Assembly (NCBI GenBank): GCA_027559495.1
Contig: JAMXSV010000017.1
Span: 1,116,001-1,180,000 of the forward strand
Direction of reading: 5' to 3'
Source of the DNA: Aurifilum marmelostoma
Taxonomy: Eukaryota; Ascomycota; Sordariomycetes; Diaporthales; Cryphonectriaceae
Length of the DNA: 64,000 nucleotides
Below the pieces are notes generated by a model. The model did not search any database, was not told the origin of the DNA, and saw only the letters and a program-made list of their open reading frames with translations. Below are positions 43,462 to 54,400 of the stretch, piece by piece. A program made the position numbers and the translations under genes. Each line of letters opens with the position of its first letter. Position 1 is the first letter of the stretch.

Positions 43462-45762
43462 TCATTGTCGCTGCCAGGGCGCGGCTAGACCACTCGTAAG
43501 CGTGGACGGAAGCCCGAGGGGTGCCATCGTGTTGGCCATCTCGAGGATACCTGGCAGAAGGGGTCGATCCTGCGCTGCTGAGCAAGGCACCTGGTCTGCC
43601 TGAGTTTGAGCCCTCTCACAGCTCTGTGGAGGCCGCGACACGTTATCCTGGCTTGTCGTCGTCGTTGTCGCCGTTGTCGACTTGTGTGCAGACTTTGCGG
43701 TCCTTGTCTTGGCTGCTGAGGCACCGTTCGCAGCCTCGGCGTCCTTCTTCGCCTTGGTGTACTCACGGAGCCTGCTGGTGGCGAGCTTGCCGTGTCGCTT
43801 CTTGTCGGTGGTGCAGCGCAGCAGGGGTAGCTGGATGATGGCTGCGAAGGTGTCGACTACCTTGACCCGAGCCACCCCATGTCTCTTGGCCACCTCGTCC
43901 CAGGGGAACATCTCTTCGCACGTCTCGGCAATGTCGACGATGAGGTTGGGAGAGGGCTTGCGCGGCTCGGCGGACCGTGGTGCTGGCGCTGCTTGTGGTG
44001 CTTGAGGAACCTGGGAGGTAGGAGAGGGCCCTGAAGAATGAGCAGTTGCTGGAGGAGAAGGCGAGGGTGGCATTGTAGCGGGCGCATGTGAGGAGGAATC
44101 CGTGACGGGTTTCAGCGCATGGTTTGTCTGCTGATGAAGTGGGATCTGGCTCTGGTAGTAGTGTTCAGGACGTAAAAACTGAGTGATCCCCGTGTGGGTT
44201 TGAGGCAGTGCTTGACTGATGGGGGAACCTTGCTGCACCTGGTTCTGAGTGCTCTGAGGAGGAAAGGTGCCAGCTTGCAGTTGCTCACCACCTGCACTCG
44301 CGCTGCTGGAGACTGTAGCTACCCTCTGCACTGACACCGGAACCTGGATCGGCACCTGCGGCAGGGAATACCCCATGGGGATTTGACCAGGTGGGTAAGG
44401 TTGAAACCTGACCTGGAAGTTTTGCATATTTCCTACACTAGGACTCATCGCAGGCTGGTGTGCCAGGTGCAGCTGCTGTTGAAACGCATTCAGACTGTGC
44501 CAGCCGTGCTGTTGCAGATGAGGAGGAACAGTATGTCCGACGGGAAGGTTGCTGGCCTGGCTAAAAAGGGCCTGCTGCTGCTGCTGCTGCTGCTGGCGTA
44601 TCTGCTCACATATCAGGCATGGCGCCCTTGGAGTTTGGGGCTGTGTACTCGTCGGCATGTTGTTGTTATGGGAAGTAGTAGTCATGGGCCCTTCCTGATG
44701 AGACCTGGTTGTTGTTGCTGGGCTGGTGGACTCCTGAGGCTGCTGAACCAAAGGCTGAGTCTGGGCACCAGTCTCTGGCTGTGGAGGAGAGGTAGCAGAC
44801 GACAATACTGGTGGAGCTGATCCGTCACCAGCCTGGTCGTTGGAAGTCGTAACGGCAGAACACCGCGGTTCTGGTGTCTTCTGACTATTATTCGAGCCGG
44901 GTCTGCAGGTTTGCTGACTGATGGCAACACTCTCTGGACGGCGAGGGTGAGAGACAGGTAGTGAAGTCGGCAAGGAATTCTTGTTGGGAGCGAGAGATCT
45001 TCTTGGTGAAGGCCCAAGGCCTCGGGATCCAGAAGCAGGGTTCTCAGCACGTTGAGGCGACTCAACAGGAGGCAGTGCATGTGTTACCTGAGAGTTCCAG
45101 TTCATGCTCAGATTCGCAGGCGCAGCTTGAGGATACAGACCTGCCATGCCCCAGGGAACATGCAACCCACGATGATGACGCACGCCTGGAAGTGGGTGTC
45201 CAGCAGTCATAGCTGAGATGTCCAACGGGGCCGGAACATGGTCAGCAGCAATCGGCCTTGGGAATGAAGCCTGAGGCAGCTGCTTCGGCGAGAGCACGGG
45301 AGAACTGCGCGTGGTCCGAGTGAGGGTTGTGTTGTGTGGAGGAGAAGGAAAGACGTACTCTCCCATGCTGGGCGGCACTGACCCACCACGATGTATCGAA
45401 GGCTGGAGTTGGCCTGCTGAAGGTTCTCCGGCTGCTGGGCTGCCTTGGGGATTACTATTGTCCTGAGTGTCGCTCGTCGGGCCTTGGAGGTGGTGGTGTG
45501 TGCTGCTGTTGGTGCTCTGGCCTTCGCCCGCTTGTGGCTCTTTGGCAGGGCCTGACTCCTTGCTGCCACGGCACTTCTTCACACTATGAGCAGAGACGAA
45601 CTGAACCTCTTCCTCTGGCCCTCTCTTGGTTGGAAGGGCGCTTGGTAGTTCCATGGTGGAGTTCAGTGTCATCAGATGGTGGTGGTGATCAGGGGTGGAA
45701 GGCTGAAGTGGGAGACTGGGCTGTCCACCATGTTGTGTAGGAGGCAGAGAAGGGGAAGCCAT
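43462..45762 (-). CDS. Gln/Pro/Ser-rich fungal protein with conserved-looking C-terminal domain
   Basis: Single exon of 766 residues; function not recognised. The first 600 residues are low-complexity: rich in Pro, Ser, Gln and Thr, with a Gln run (about residues 390-398, encoded by a CAG array) preceded by a lone CLIC motif. A short ordered region of about 70 residues (about 617-690) stands out: PNLIVDIAETCEEMFPWDEV, then AKRHGVARVKVVDTFAAIIQ, LPLLRC, and a basic HGKLATSRLREYTKAKKD. Its helical, basic character suggests a DNA- or protein-binding module, and I recall this kind of block in fungal hypothetical proteins. The overall shape (Q-rich activator-like body plus a small C-terminal domain) is consistent with a transcriptional co-regulator, but this is inference. 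The promoter lies in the region 45763-47994. Confidence 0.72.
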   Translation of the reverse strand: MASPSLPPTQHGGQPSLPLQPSTPDHHHHLMTLNSTMELPSALPTKRGPEEEVQFVSAHSVKKCRGSKESGPAKEPQAGEGQSTNSSTHHHLQGPTSDTQDNSNPQGSPAAGEPSAGQLQPSIHRGGSVPPSMGEYVFPSPPHNTTLTRTTRSSPVLSPKQLPQASFPRPIAADHVPAPLDISAMTAGHPLPGVRHHRGLHVPWGMAGLYPQAAPANLSMNWNSQVTHALPPVESPQRAENPASGSRGLGPSPRRSLAPNKNSLPTSLPVSHPRRPESVAISQQTCRPGSNNSQKTPEPRCSAVTTSNDQAGDGSAPPVLSSATSPPQPETGAQTQPLVQQPQESTSPATTTRSHQEGPMTTTSHNNNMPTSTQPQTPRAPCLICEQIRQQQQQQQQALFSQASNLPVGHTVPPHLQQHGWHSLNAFQQQLHLAHQPAMSPSVGNMQNFQVRFQPYPPGQIPMGYSLPQVPIQVPVSVQRVATVSSSASAGGEQLQAGTFPPQSTQNQVQQGSPISQALPQTHTGITQFLRPEHYYQSQIPLHQQTNHALKPVTDSSSHAPATMPPSPSPPATAHSSGPSPTSQVPQAPQAAPAPRSAEPRKPSPNLIVDIAETCEEMFPWDEVAKRHGVARVKVVDTFAAIIQLPLLRCTTDKKRHGKLATSRLREYTKAKKDAEAANGASAAKTRTAKSAHKSTTATTTTTSQDNVSRPPQSCERAQTQADQVPCSAAQDRPLLPGILEMANTMAPLGLPSTLTSGLAAPWQRQ

Positions 45763-47994
45763 GTTGACACAAGGAGTGTTGGAAATTTACAGTCATATCT
45801 CAGTCCATAGAGAGGGATGGTGATTATTATGCGCTGGGATTTGATCTCTCAGGAATGGGGCTGCACCTGGGCCCATTCTTATACTGTTAGGAAGGCAACC
45901 TTGGAACTGAGAGGTGATGTTTCAATGAAGAAGAAAAGCCCCCATGCTGCCATCTTACTGGTGTTCTCTTCTCTCTGGAAAATGCGTTCTGCCCTCTACA
46001 GCTTGAAGGTCTCTTTCAAAGCAGCCGTACCCACAAACTCGTCTTTGCCTGGTCAACAAAGAACCGCCCTCGCGGAGAAGAGGCATATGCTGCAATACAG
46101 TCAAGAATCCTTTCTTGACAGCTACCAAACTCCTACAAAAGGCAATTGATTGTGAAACGATCTGTTTCGAAAGCCCATATTGGATCAAAAATTTCTGTAT
46201 TCTGCATAAATATGATTATGCAATGTTCTTTTTTAAAGGAGGGCAGTCCAAAGATCTGCACTTTCTTGTTTTTCTATAAACAAAATAAAAAACAGATCTG
46301 AGTAGGGGAGCTTTTCTGTTGTTGCTATCAAGGAAATGAATACAATCATATAATTTGGGTAGACATAGGTATTGACACAAATAGACCCATGCTACATGAA
46401 ATCCCATGTTACTGACGACGACCTGGGCGGGGCTGTTCCTTGATTACATCCCGAAGTCTGGCAAAGAAGCCCTTAGATATTTGCACTCGTGAATCCTGCT
46501 ATAAATCTTTTAGACATTCTACTGAAGAAGCAACATAATTACTGTTCGGAAAAAGAGCTGCACTGCAAAGATCAGGAGGCTATTTGTGACTGATGCACAA
46601 GGGTTATTTCGTGCAGAGATCCATCAATAATTACATGGTCCAGATGAAGAGCAGTTATTAGCTCAAGGGCTGCCCCCCCTCCCCCTTCCCTTCCCAAAGA
46701 AAAGATCCCAGTACCAATGTCACTTAATGTCAGTATACAATGTGAGCTACAGAAGAAGTCTGTCTAAACGGAAGACAAAGAGAGGCGAGGGCAACGCTAC
46801 CCCCCCAACCACCTTAATAACTGTAGGCCATGGAGGGCATACACTGAAAGCCTTAAATCTTCCCTTGTTTTCTCTCGAGCTCATAGTCCATCTTCCTCTA
46901 AAATAAATTTGATCAGTCTTGGTTAATTTATTAGGCTGTTCCTCACTCCTGGAAACTCTCCCAACTTTTGAACGTGATAGAGGAAGTGTAGAATACTAGC
47001 ATTGGGATGCATGCCTCTTATCGACTAGAGTAAATAATAAGCACAATGTCCAGGAATGCTGCACAGTGCAGCTGTTTTTTTCTGCAACTGTATCAGTCAT
47101 CCTTCCTTATTATACATAGTTCCTTAACATCTAGTACTGGGCTGATGGCCATATGTTTGGTGGTGGGATTATTTGAGCTATGTACAGAGGCCTGAGACCT
47201 CTGCAGCGTATAGAGGGTGAACGCTACAAGCCATAGTGTTTATTGCCGGGGGACCCTTGAGCTGACCGTGCTGAGCTCCAGACCCCTCCCCCGCCATAAC
47301 CCCACCACCACCCACCTTCTCATCCCGGTAGTGCCTGGGCAGCCTGGCAGCTCAAAGACGCACAGACCTTGCGCTGGCACGTGTTATAGCTTACCTACTA
47401 TGTGCTCCCCAAGGCTGCTGTGCCTTCCCTGCCACAGCCCACCAAGAGACGACCTCATAGCTCTTTCTCACGAGCTCACAAAGAACCCTCAAGAGATCCG
47501 CCATATACAACTTCAACCCTTACTGCCCTCCCCCAGGATACCATCAGTGTTTGATTTTTTGAGGTGCAGTCATCTCAACAGACTGCCCAGCCTTCGACTG
47601 ACCATTAGCACGACCCTTCCGTCCCCTCACCCGCTGCCGGCGTCGCTGGTAGAGAAGCGGCGGAAGCGACAATCCAGTCCTTCACAGCAATCGAGGCCGC
47701 GAACGAGCAACGGGAGAACGACGGCACCCGAGACTTTAGAGCAGAACTACAACGATACAACGATACACGAGTCGGTGCCGCTCTATAGCCTCCAGACACC
47801 CCGTGAGGGGGTCTATTCGACGCCTCCATCACCTGCGGCAAAGGACTGTCCCGCCACGGTCGAATCCCATCCTGCCTTGCCTCGCTGTCTTTGGCCACGC
47901 CCCCACCGCGCCCTCTTCTTCCTCCTGGCGACGCATCCGAACCCGACGCCAGCAACCCTCCCCTTTGTTTGCTTGAGCGACCGACCGATTCAAC
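45763..47994. other. divergent intergenic region, AT-richer in the middle
   Basis: About 2.2 kb between the Gln-rich gene (minus) and CSN6 (plus). The stretch from about 46150 to 47130 is visibly AT-richer than the rest of the window, with no open frames of note and no transposon signature. The right 700 bp form a C-rich leader-like sequence before CSN6. No gene recognised. Confidence 0.5.
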
Positions 47995-49196
47995 ATGGAG
48001 CACGTCATCCTCCACCCCCTGCCCTTGATCGCAATCTCCGATTATGTGGTGAGACACACCTTGCGGGCACAACCAGGTCCTGTCGTTGGCGCCCTGTTCG
48101 GCCAGCAGAATGGCCGTGAGATTAGCATCGAGTTCGCATACGAGGTCAAGACGCTGTCTGGAGACCGTGATGACGAGTTCAGGCTAGACTTGGACTGGTT
48201 TGACACCCGTTCGGAACAGAGTGAGCACCACGCGTCATCTCCTGGCTATCTGTACCCTAACCACCGTCTGTAGTGAGAGCTGTTCACAAGGATCGTGAGC
48301 TCGACTTGGTGGGGTGGTACACTCTGCTGCCTCGAAGCGGTCCCGGCCCAAATGTGTTACCCATCCACAACCAGATCCTCGAGAGGAACGAGTCTGCTAT
48401 CCTGCTTGGTTTCCATACCCAAGAGCTCAGCGAGGAGTCAGCCGGTGGGACGCTTCCCGTCACCCTGTATGAGACGAATTACGAGGTTGAGGGCAGCAAC
48501 AAGGAAGCTAAAGATGACGGCGAGGACAAGGAGATGAAGGACGGTGATGCACAGTTCAGGCTGAAATTCCGAGAACTCCCTTTCGTGGTTGAGACTGGCG
48601 AGGACGAGATGATCAGTATGAGCTCGGTTGCTGCGGGTGCTACAAACGCCGCGTCTGGTCAGACCCGCGAGCAGAAGAAGGAGCCCGATGTCAAGGGCAA
48701 GGGCAAGCTGGTTTCTGCAGAGACTGAGAAGGTTGACCCCAGCAGCGTGGCCTTGTCAAAGGAAGACGACGATATGATCGCCGCTTTGATGACCAAGGCC
48801 AACGCCATCAAGATGCTCAAGTCCCGCATCGACCTCATCATCAAGTACTTGCAGAAGCTACCACCTCCTTATATGGCCGAGGTTGAGGCCGAAGCCAGTG
48901 CAGGCGGCCACATTGAGCCCTCACAGGCGCTCTTGCGGCTCATCCAAGCTCTCGTCCACCGCCTAAGCCTCGTCGTCCCCGCCGACGCCGAGGAGTTCAA
49001 GACCGAGATCCTACGTGAGGAGAACGATGTCGCCACCATCCGACTTCTCGACGAGCTGATGGGGCGGGTGTCCGAAACACGTGATGTTGGTAAGAAGTTC
49101 TCGGCTGTCGAGACTGGCAAGACTTCCCAGAAACAGAATGCTATCACTGCTCAGCGGTCGACCGCCACCAAGTCTGCAGCTGGTGATCTGTTCTAG
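47995..49196 (+). CDS. CSN6: COP9 signalosome subunit 6 (MPN domain, non-catalytic)
   Basis: MPN-domain subunit that pairs with CSN5 in the COP9 signalosome (cullin deneddylation; light and developmental control in filamentous fungi). Exons are 47995..48220 and 48274..49196 (382 residues); the 53-nt intron runs GTGAGC...CTGTAG and joins RSEQMRAVHKDRELDLVGWY. The MPN core: ILHPLPLIAISDYVVRH, GPVVGALFGQQNGREISIE, then LDLVGWYTLLPRSGP and IHNQILERNESAILLG. The JAMM zinc motif (ExnHxHx10D) is absent, as expected for Csn6. An acidic insert (EAKDDGEDKEMKDGD) interrupts the second half of the MPN region. The C-terminal half has the helical bundle typical of CSN6 (MLKSRIDLIIKYLQKLPPPY, LLRLIQALVHRLSLVVP) and ends GDLF. 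Codon use matches the neighbouring genes. Confidence 0.9.
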
Positions 49197-49792
49197 GTGG
49201 CTCATCTTCCCTCCACATATCTATCACGTTTCGTCTCTCCATTCATTGAGAAACTCCCTGGATTCTTCTTGGTGTTGTCCTTGGGAGTCTTGGAGCAATC
49301 AGGCATTGGCATGCGTCAAAAGGGGCATGGCATGGCATGGCGTTTCATCTGGTCCTGGGAATTGGGAGGTCATGTAGACCAGGCTAAACAAGTAGATGAA
49401 TGAATGACAATTATAATGACCCTCAGCTACATATCTGGGAAGGGGGGAAAGGAAGAAAGGAAATAGAGGAAAAGAAAATGTGCAAATGGTACCTCTCGCT
49501 GCCTTGGTCAGCTGTCTGGCCTCACGTTTCAGGTCAGTAGTTTGGGCATTCTTATACTTTGTCATTAATCATGTAAAATGTCTGAAGGAGATATTACTTA
49601 TCTACACCATGGCCTTGTTGAAAAGGCCGTCAAATTGAAGTTTCGCAAAAGCGAGGAAAAGGACATGTTCCAGATCCAGAGCCACACCCTCTCATCCGAA
49701 ATACGCAACAAAGAACGCCAACCAAAAAGGGGGAAAAGAGAGAAAGAAAAAAATCAATGAGGAACAGCCTTTTCCTTCCTCTGTCAAGAGTG
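49197..49792. other. convergent 3' intergenic region
   Basis: The 596 bp between the 3' ends of CSN6 and the dehydrogenase gene; expected to hold both 3' UTRs. A purine-rich patch lies at about 49440-49480. No gene. Confidence 0.5.
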
Positions 49793-51495
49793 TCACGCCT
49801 CAATCACAACCTTCAACACGAGCCTGCCTTCGTCATCAGCCGTTTGGCTAGCCAGCTCGAACGCCTCCCGCGAACGGTGTAGTCCCTTGAACCGATGCGT
49901 GACCATATTGTCCAGGCTCGGCAGGCCGCAAGCCTTGCCGCCGCCGCCACCATTTTTTGACGCGCATAGCAGCCGGATCCCCGTGGCGTATGTGTTTGCG
50001 TAGCGGAAGATGCCCAGAATGTCGACCTCGCGGAGGTGCGCGACGGACATAGGAAGCGTCTGAATGGGCGTGCCCATTCCGACCATGATGACCTTGCCGC
50101 CGGGTTTGGTCGCATACAGGGCGGTGTGCATGCACACCTCTTTACCTGTGCACTCAAAAGTGACGTCGACACCGTCATGATCTTCCTCGTCCGGGCTGAT
50201 AGGGGGACAAGAGCCCCTCAGTACGGCGAGGAGGTCCTGCGCCAGCGACTGGGCACCCTCGAGCCTGGAGTCGAGTGTCGAGAAGATGCTGCTCGCAGGA
50301 GTCACTGCACCACCGCCACACCCGCCATCAACACCCGGCGTCAAGATCCCCGAGGAGACGGAAGAGCTGGAGGACGAGGTGTGGAGAGGACGAGGTACGA
50401 CGTAGCCGTGTGTTGCGAAGCCATGCTCGAGAGCGTATTCAACACGACCCTGATCGACGTCGCAGATTATGACGGACGAGCAACCAGATTGCTGAGCCAT
50501 GGCGGCTGTGAGGAGGCCGACGGTGCCAGCGCCCATGACCAGTGCTGTGGAACCAGCCTCGGGCTTTGCACGGTTGAGGGCGTGGATGGCTACCGAGAGT
50601 GGCTCAAGGAGAGCCGCGGCATCGAAGGAAATGTGATCAGGTAGTCTGTGAGAACATGATGAGTAAAAGACCTGTTTCTTCTTCTGGATCCCACAGAGAA
50701 CTCACTTGTGGCACCACATAGCCGGATGGTTGATCCTCTCCTGCAGCGTCCCCTGGAAGTGTGGGAAGCTCTTGGCACTGCTCCTGAACCTCATCTTCTT
50801 GCAGAGATTGTATCTGCCCTTTCTGCAGATACCGCACTGCCCACACGGCACGCCGACCTCGAGGGCCACGCGGTCGCCGACAGAGAAGCCGCCCACCTGG
50901 GCGCCGATGGCAACCACCACTCCAGAGGACTCATGGCCTAGGGACAAGGGCTGGCAGGCACACAGGTCGCCGTTGGCAAACTTCTTGAAGTAGGAGACAT
51001 CAGAACCACAGATACCCGTGGAGCGGATGACGATCTGGAGCTCGCCTGCCGCCGGAGGGTCGATCGACCTTTTCTCCTGTGTTTTTGAGAAAGGGCCTGG
51101 TCAGCACAAGAATATTTGACGAAAACAATTTTGCTGTAGATAAGAGCTTTCATGGATTTTTGTTATGCAAGTCATCTTTCTCAGTCTCCCCCACGAACAG
51201 GTGGCACCCTTTTGCCGGAAACAGCAGGCGAGTTACCGAATAGCTGGGTCCCGGCCGGGAAGGAAAGGGGACATAAGATCTTGTGTTACAGTGAGATCTC
51301 AAACGGCAGTGATGACGGGCATTTGGAGACTCGTCTTCTGTTGTGTTTGCTTTCCGCTTTCTTGTTTTGAAACAAACTCACCAATCGCAGGTCTCGAGCT
51401 CCATGCAAGACTGATGCCACGACTGTAGACTTCGTATTCGACGAGCCCACATGCATAGGCTCCATCTTGTCCTCCATCATGGCAGAAGGCGCCAT
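49793..51495 (-). CDS. zinc-dependent, NAD-type polyol (sorbitol/xylitol-like) dehydrogenase
   Basis: Medium-chain dehydrogenase/reductase oxidising a polyol or related alcohol with NAD. Exons on the minus strand are 51495..51382, 51076..50706 and 50645..49793 (445 residues). The first intron is long (305 nt, GTGAGT...CACAG) and joins HGARDLRL to EKRSIDPP; the second is 60 nt. The first ATG (51495) gives a 20-residue Met-rich leader before the conserved start; in-frame ATGs inside it are possible. Catalytic zinc ligands: Cys about 61 (GICGSD) and His/Glu about 86-87 (GHESSG). The structural zinc lobe has Cys about 116, 119, 122 and 130 (CGQCGICRKGRYNLC). The Rossmann motif GAGTVG (200-205) and the acidic ICDVD end favour NAD over NADP. 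An extra Ser/Gly/Pro-rich insert lies at about 243-290. The specific substrate (sorbitol, xylitol, arabinitol) cannot be decided. Confidence 0.88.
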
Positions 51496-54400
51496 TATTC
51501 AGGTAATTGTCGTGGGCGTGGGGTGAGCGTGGGACAAAGCCCAGGGGATATGCCGTGGTGGTCCTGTTAGGGCTGAGAGCCGTGCACACACAGCAGAGTT
51601 GTCAGGAACAGGGTAGGGCAGGGCAGGGCGAAACTGGACGCAACGTTGTGTCCCTGGACGAGGGTGGCCCGTTTGGTGGGGGAGAAGTGCTAAGGCCCTG
51701 TATCAAAAGGGTCTCCTCTCCTCTACTAAGAATTACGGGACTGGACGGAGGGGACAGAGGTCTGCTTCAGGAAGGTTGACAGAGCCTAAGTTGATAACGG
51801 CGTGGGATGTGTGGACAAAAGCAGGTGCACGGATATTGTGACAAGTGGTAGGAGAGGGCGGACGGGGGCGCAGCGGGATGGATAGACGAAGGAGGAAGGC
51901 CATTTATCTCTCCTCTTCCTTCCCCTCCATGTATGACAAGACACATCGACAAAGACTCTAAAATCAAAGGGTGCCCCTGCCTATCGATACCATTTCCAAG
52001 ACCAGGAAGCTCCGTTCCGTCAAGACGCCCACCCTGTTCTGGCCTGGGAGGATCGTGATTCGGGGTGTGTTACTCAAGGGTGGCTAACCTAGAGATGATC
52101 AATGCAAGAGGACGATAGCAAGTCGACCAGGGGACCCAAGCATGCTTGTGGGTATGACGAGATAGAGGGCCGCATGAACGAAGGAGGAAGAGCAGGAAGA
52201 ACACTCATGCCAGAAAGCGGAGTGCCAGTATAAGGCTCCTCACAAAGCGTAGAGAGAAGACGCCATCTGGTTTCGCGAACGGCACATGAGAGATTGTGTG
52301 TGACTGAGGCAGGGATTGGACATTGCAGGAGAGACGCCTGAAAGCAGGACCCCCTTGAGATCGCACCCTTCTTTTCCCCTCCTCACCGTTCCTGCCAGTC
52401 ACCTTGCGACGAGTTATCTGGTACCCTCCTCGACGAGGTGCAGCTCTGAGAAAGGTGGAGAGAGCACTTGCTTGCCAGCACAGAGAAGTAGAGGGGAGGC
52501 AGAGGTTGTGTTTCTAGATATCAGGTGCAAAAGGTCTTGCAGTGGCACCACAGCAGCTCCAGCCGACGTGCATTAGCCTGAAGTCAACCAAGGAATGGTA
52601 TCCATGGGATTGGGTAACATGAGGCAACCTTGCCCTTGTCCACACACGATGTCCTCATTCAGGAAAAGGCTGCAAGACCACATGTAACTTGCGTGCAACC
52701 CGTCGCGGCCTTTGCTGCGATCTCGGGACTGAGGAAGGACGTATAGTCATGCTGTGGCTTCACAGCCCTCTCCGATCAAGCAACCCAGAGGTTTCAAATT
52801 CCCACCGCTTATAGAAGAGGGAGCTGCTGTACAGGTTGGGTTGAGCGGTGAATGGAAGGGGCAACACGCTGACAGAGCCTGCAGACAAGAAAGCTTCTGC
52901 CCCTCCTCCATCATGATGTGTTCAACGCCAAGAGGGGTAGAGTCCAAAATTTCTCCCACGGCAGACCTTTGTCTGCAGAGGATGAATATACTCCGCATCG
53001 GATGCAATGGCTACTAAGAAGAGGAGGCCCCTTTCTCAAGGCGAACCTGAAAGGAAAGAAGGACACCAATGGTTCGTGTCGTCGTCAAGGAGTGGCCCCG
53101 TCGTATTAGCCGGCGTGGCCGGTCAATCCTTTAGCTCCAGATATCTGGTCGGACAGAACATAAGGGTCCCATCAGGACGTCTTGGTGCGTAACAGGTGGC
53201 GATGTGATTCGCTGCATTGCAAAACGTTAGAAAATAGAATGTGATGGAGGGGCGGGAGTGTAGTTCGTTCTTGGGCCACAGGGACAAGAGGCTAGGCCCA
53301 GAAAGAAGAAACGCGTGATGCATGGTGATGAAGCTTGATGTATGCAGCACATGCAAACGTGGTCTCGCTGCTACCTCGCCTACGCAGGCTGTGTGGCTGT
53401 TGGATGGCCCTTATCTTGCTGTAACGCTGTGCAGTCGACCAAGGAGGGAGGGGGGACCGAGGAAAACAGGAGAAGAAGGGGTGGGGGGGGAGGAGAAAAA
53501 GAAAAAAAAAATTCAGTGCTCTCCCCCAAGACTTTTCGGTATCTTTTGAACCAAAGAAAGAGGAGAGCGGTTCGAGAGTTGGCCACTGCAGGAACAAGTT
53601 TGTTATTGTGAAGCGACGGAGTCGTCCAAGATTAGAACATAAGCTTGCGGCTTGGAATGTGGCAAAATATTGATCACAGCATAATTCCTTCCTTATGATC
53701 TCTTTCTTCTGGACAGTGCTGCTTTTGCTGTGTGTGTGCAGCTAATGTGGCGGGAAAGTGCAGATCCGAGAGTTCTCTCGATGACGACGTGCCTGCCAAA
53801 TGTACTTGACAGGTTTGACACCAGGAAGGACCGACTGCACTGCGCGCGGGTTTTTCGGATATATGGAAGGAAAAAGTTAGTCTGGACTCGAGAATCGACA
53901 CACATCCTGCACATCGCCTCGCCCGCCTGCTCGAGTGAGTGTCGCGGGTCTGCTCCGGCGCTATTCAGGCGCGAGTGATCAATCGAAAAAAAGTCCCCAG
54001 AGTTGTTAGCCGGGGGCTTTCCCATCTCTTTTTCTGTCTCTCGTGTGTGGTGGCTGGTGTGAACAGGAAGAGAGGGGGAGGGGGGAGAGGGGAGGATCAA
54101 CAGCAGAGACGGACCGAGAGATCTTCGTCCAAACAGGCTTGAACTCTGACGCCCGTTGTGCTGATCGATGTTCGGCGACGGCAAAACCGACTTAATAGAG
54201 TGTAGTGTTGCGAGGAGCTTGAAGGTCACTGTTGATCCCGGGACACAAACATAACATTGAAGTCGTAGCAGTAGCCAGTGCCACTTGTAAGACACGTTCC
54301 CCATCTTTGCCCGAAGCGGGCCCTTTCCCGGGCGACGGGACGAAGGATTCACCCTCACACATGGTCGTGCATGGGTTGGGGAGCCCTGTCGCTGTTGTAG

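Noticed and set aside
47217..48119. 300-codon open frame on the plus strand
   Set aside because: Leader-like C-rich sequence that overlaps the CSN6 start in another frame; no recognisable domain.
51497..51570. Upstream extension of the dehydrogenase beyond ATG 51495
   Set aside because: The conserved family start (ASVLHGARDLRL) is already well inside the chosen frame; nothing upstream resembles the family.
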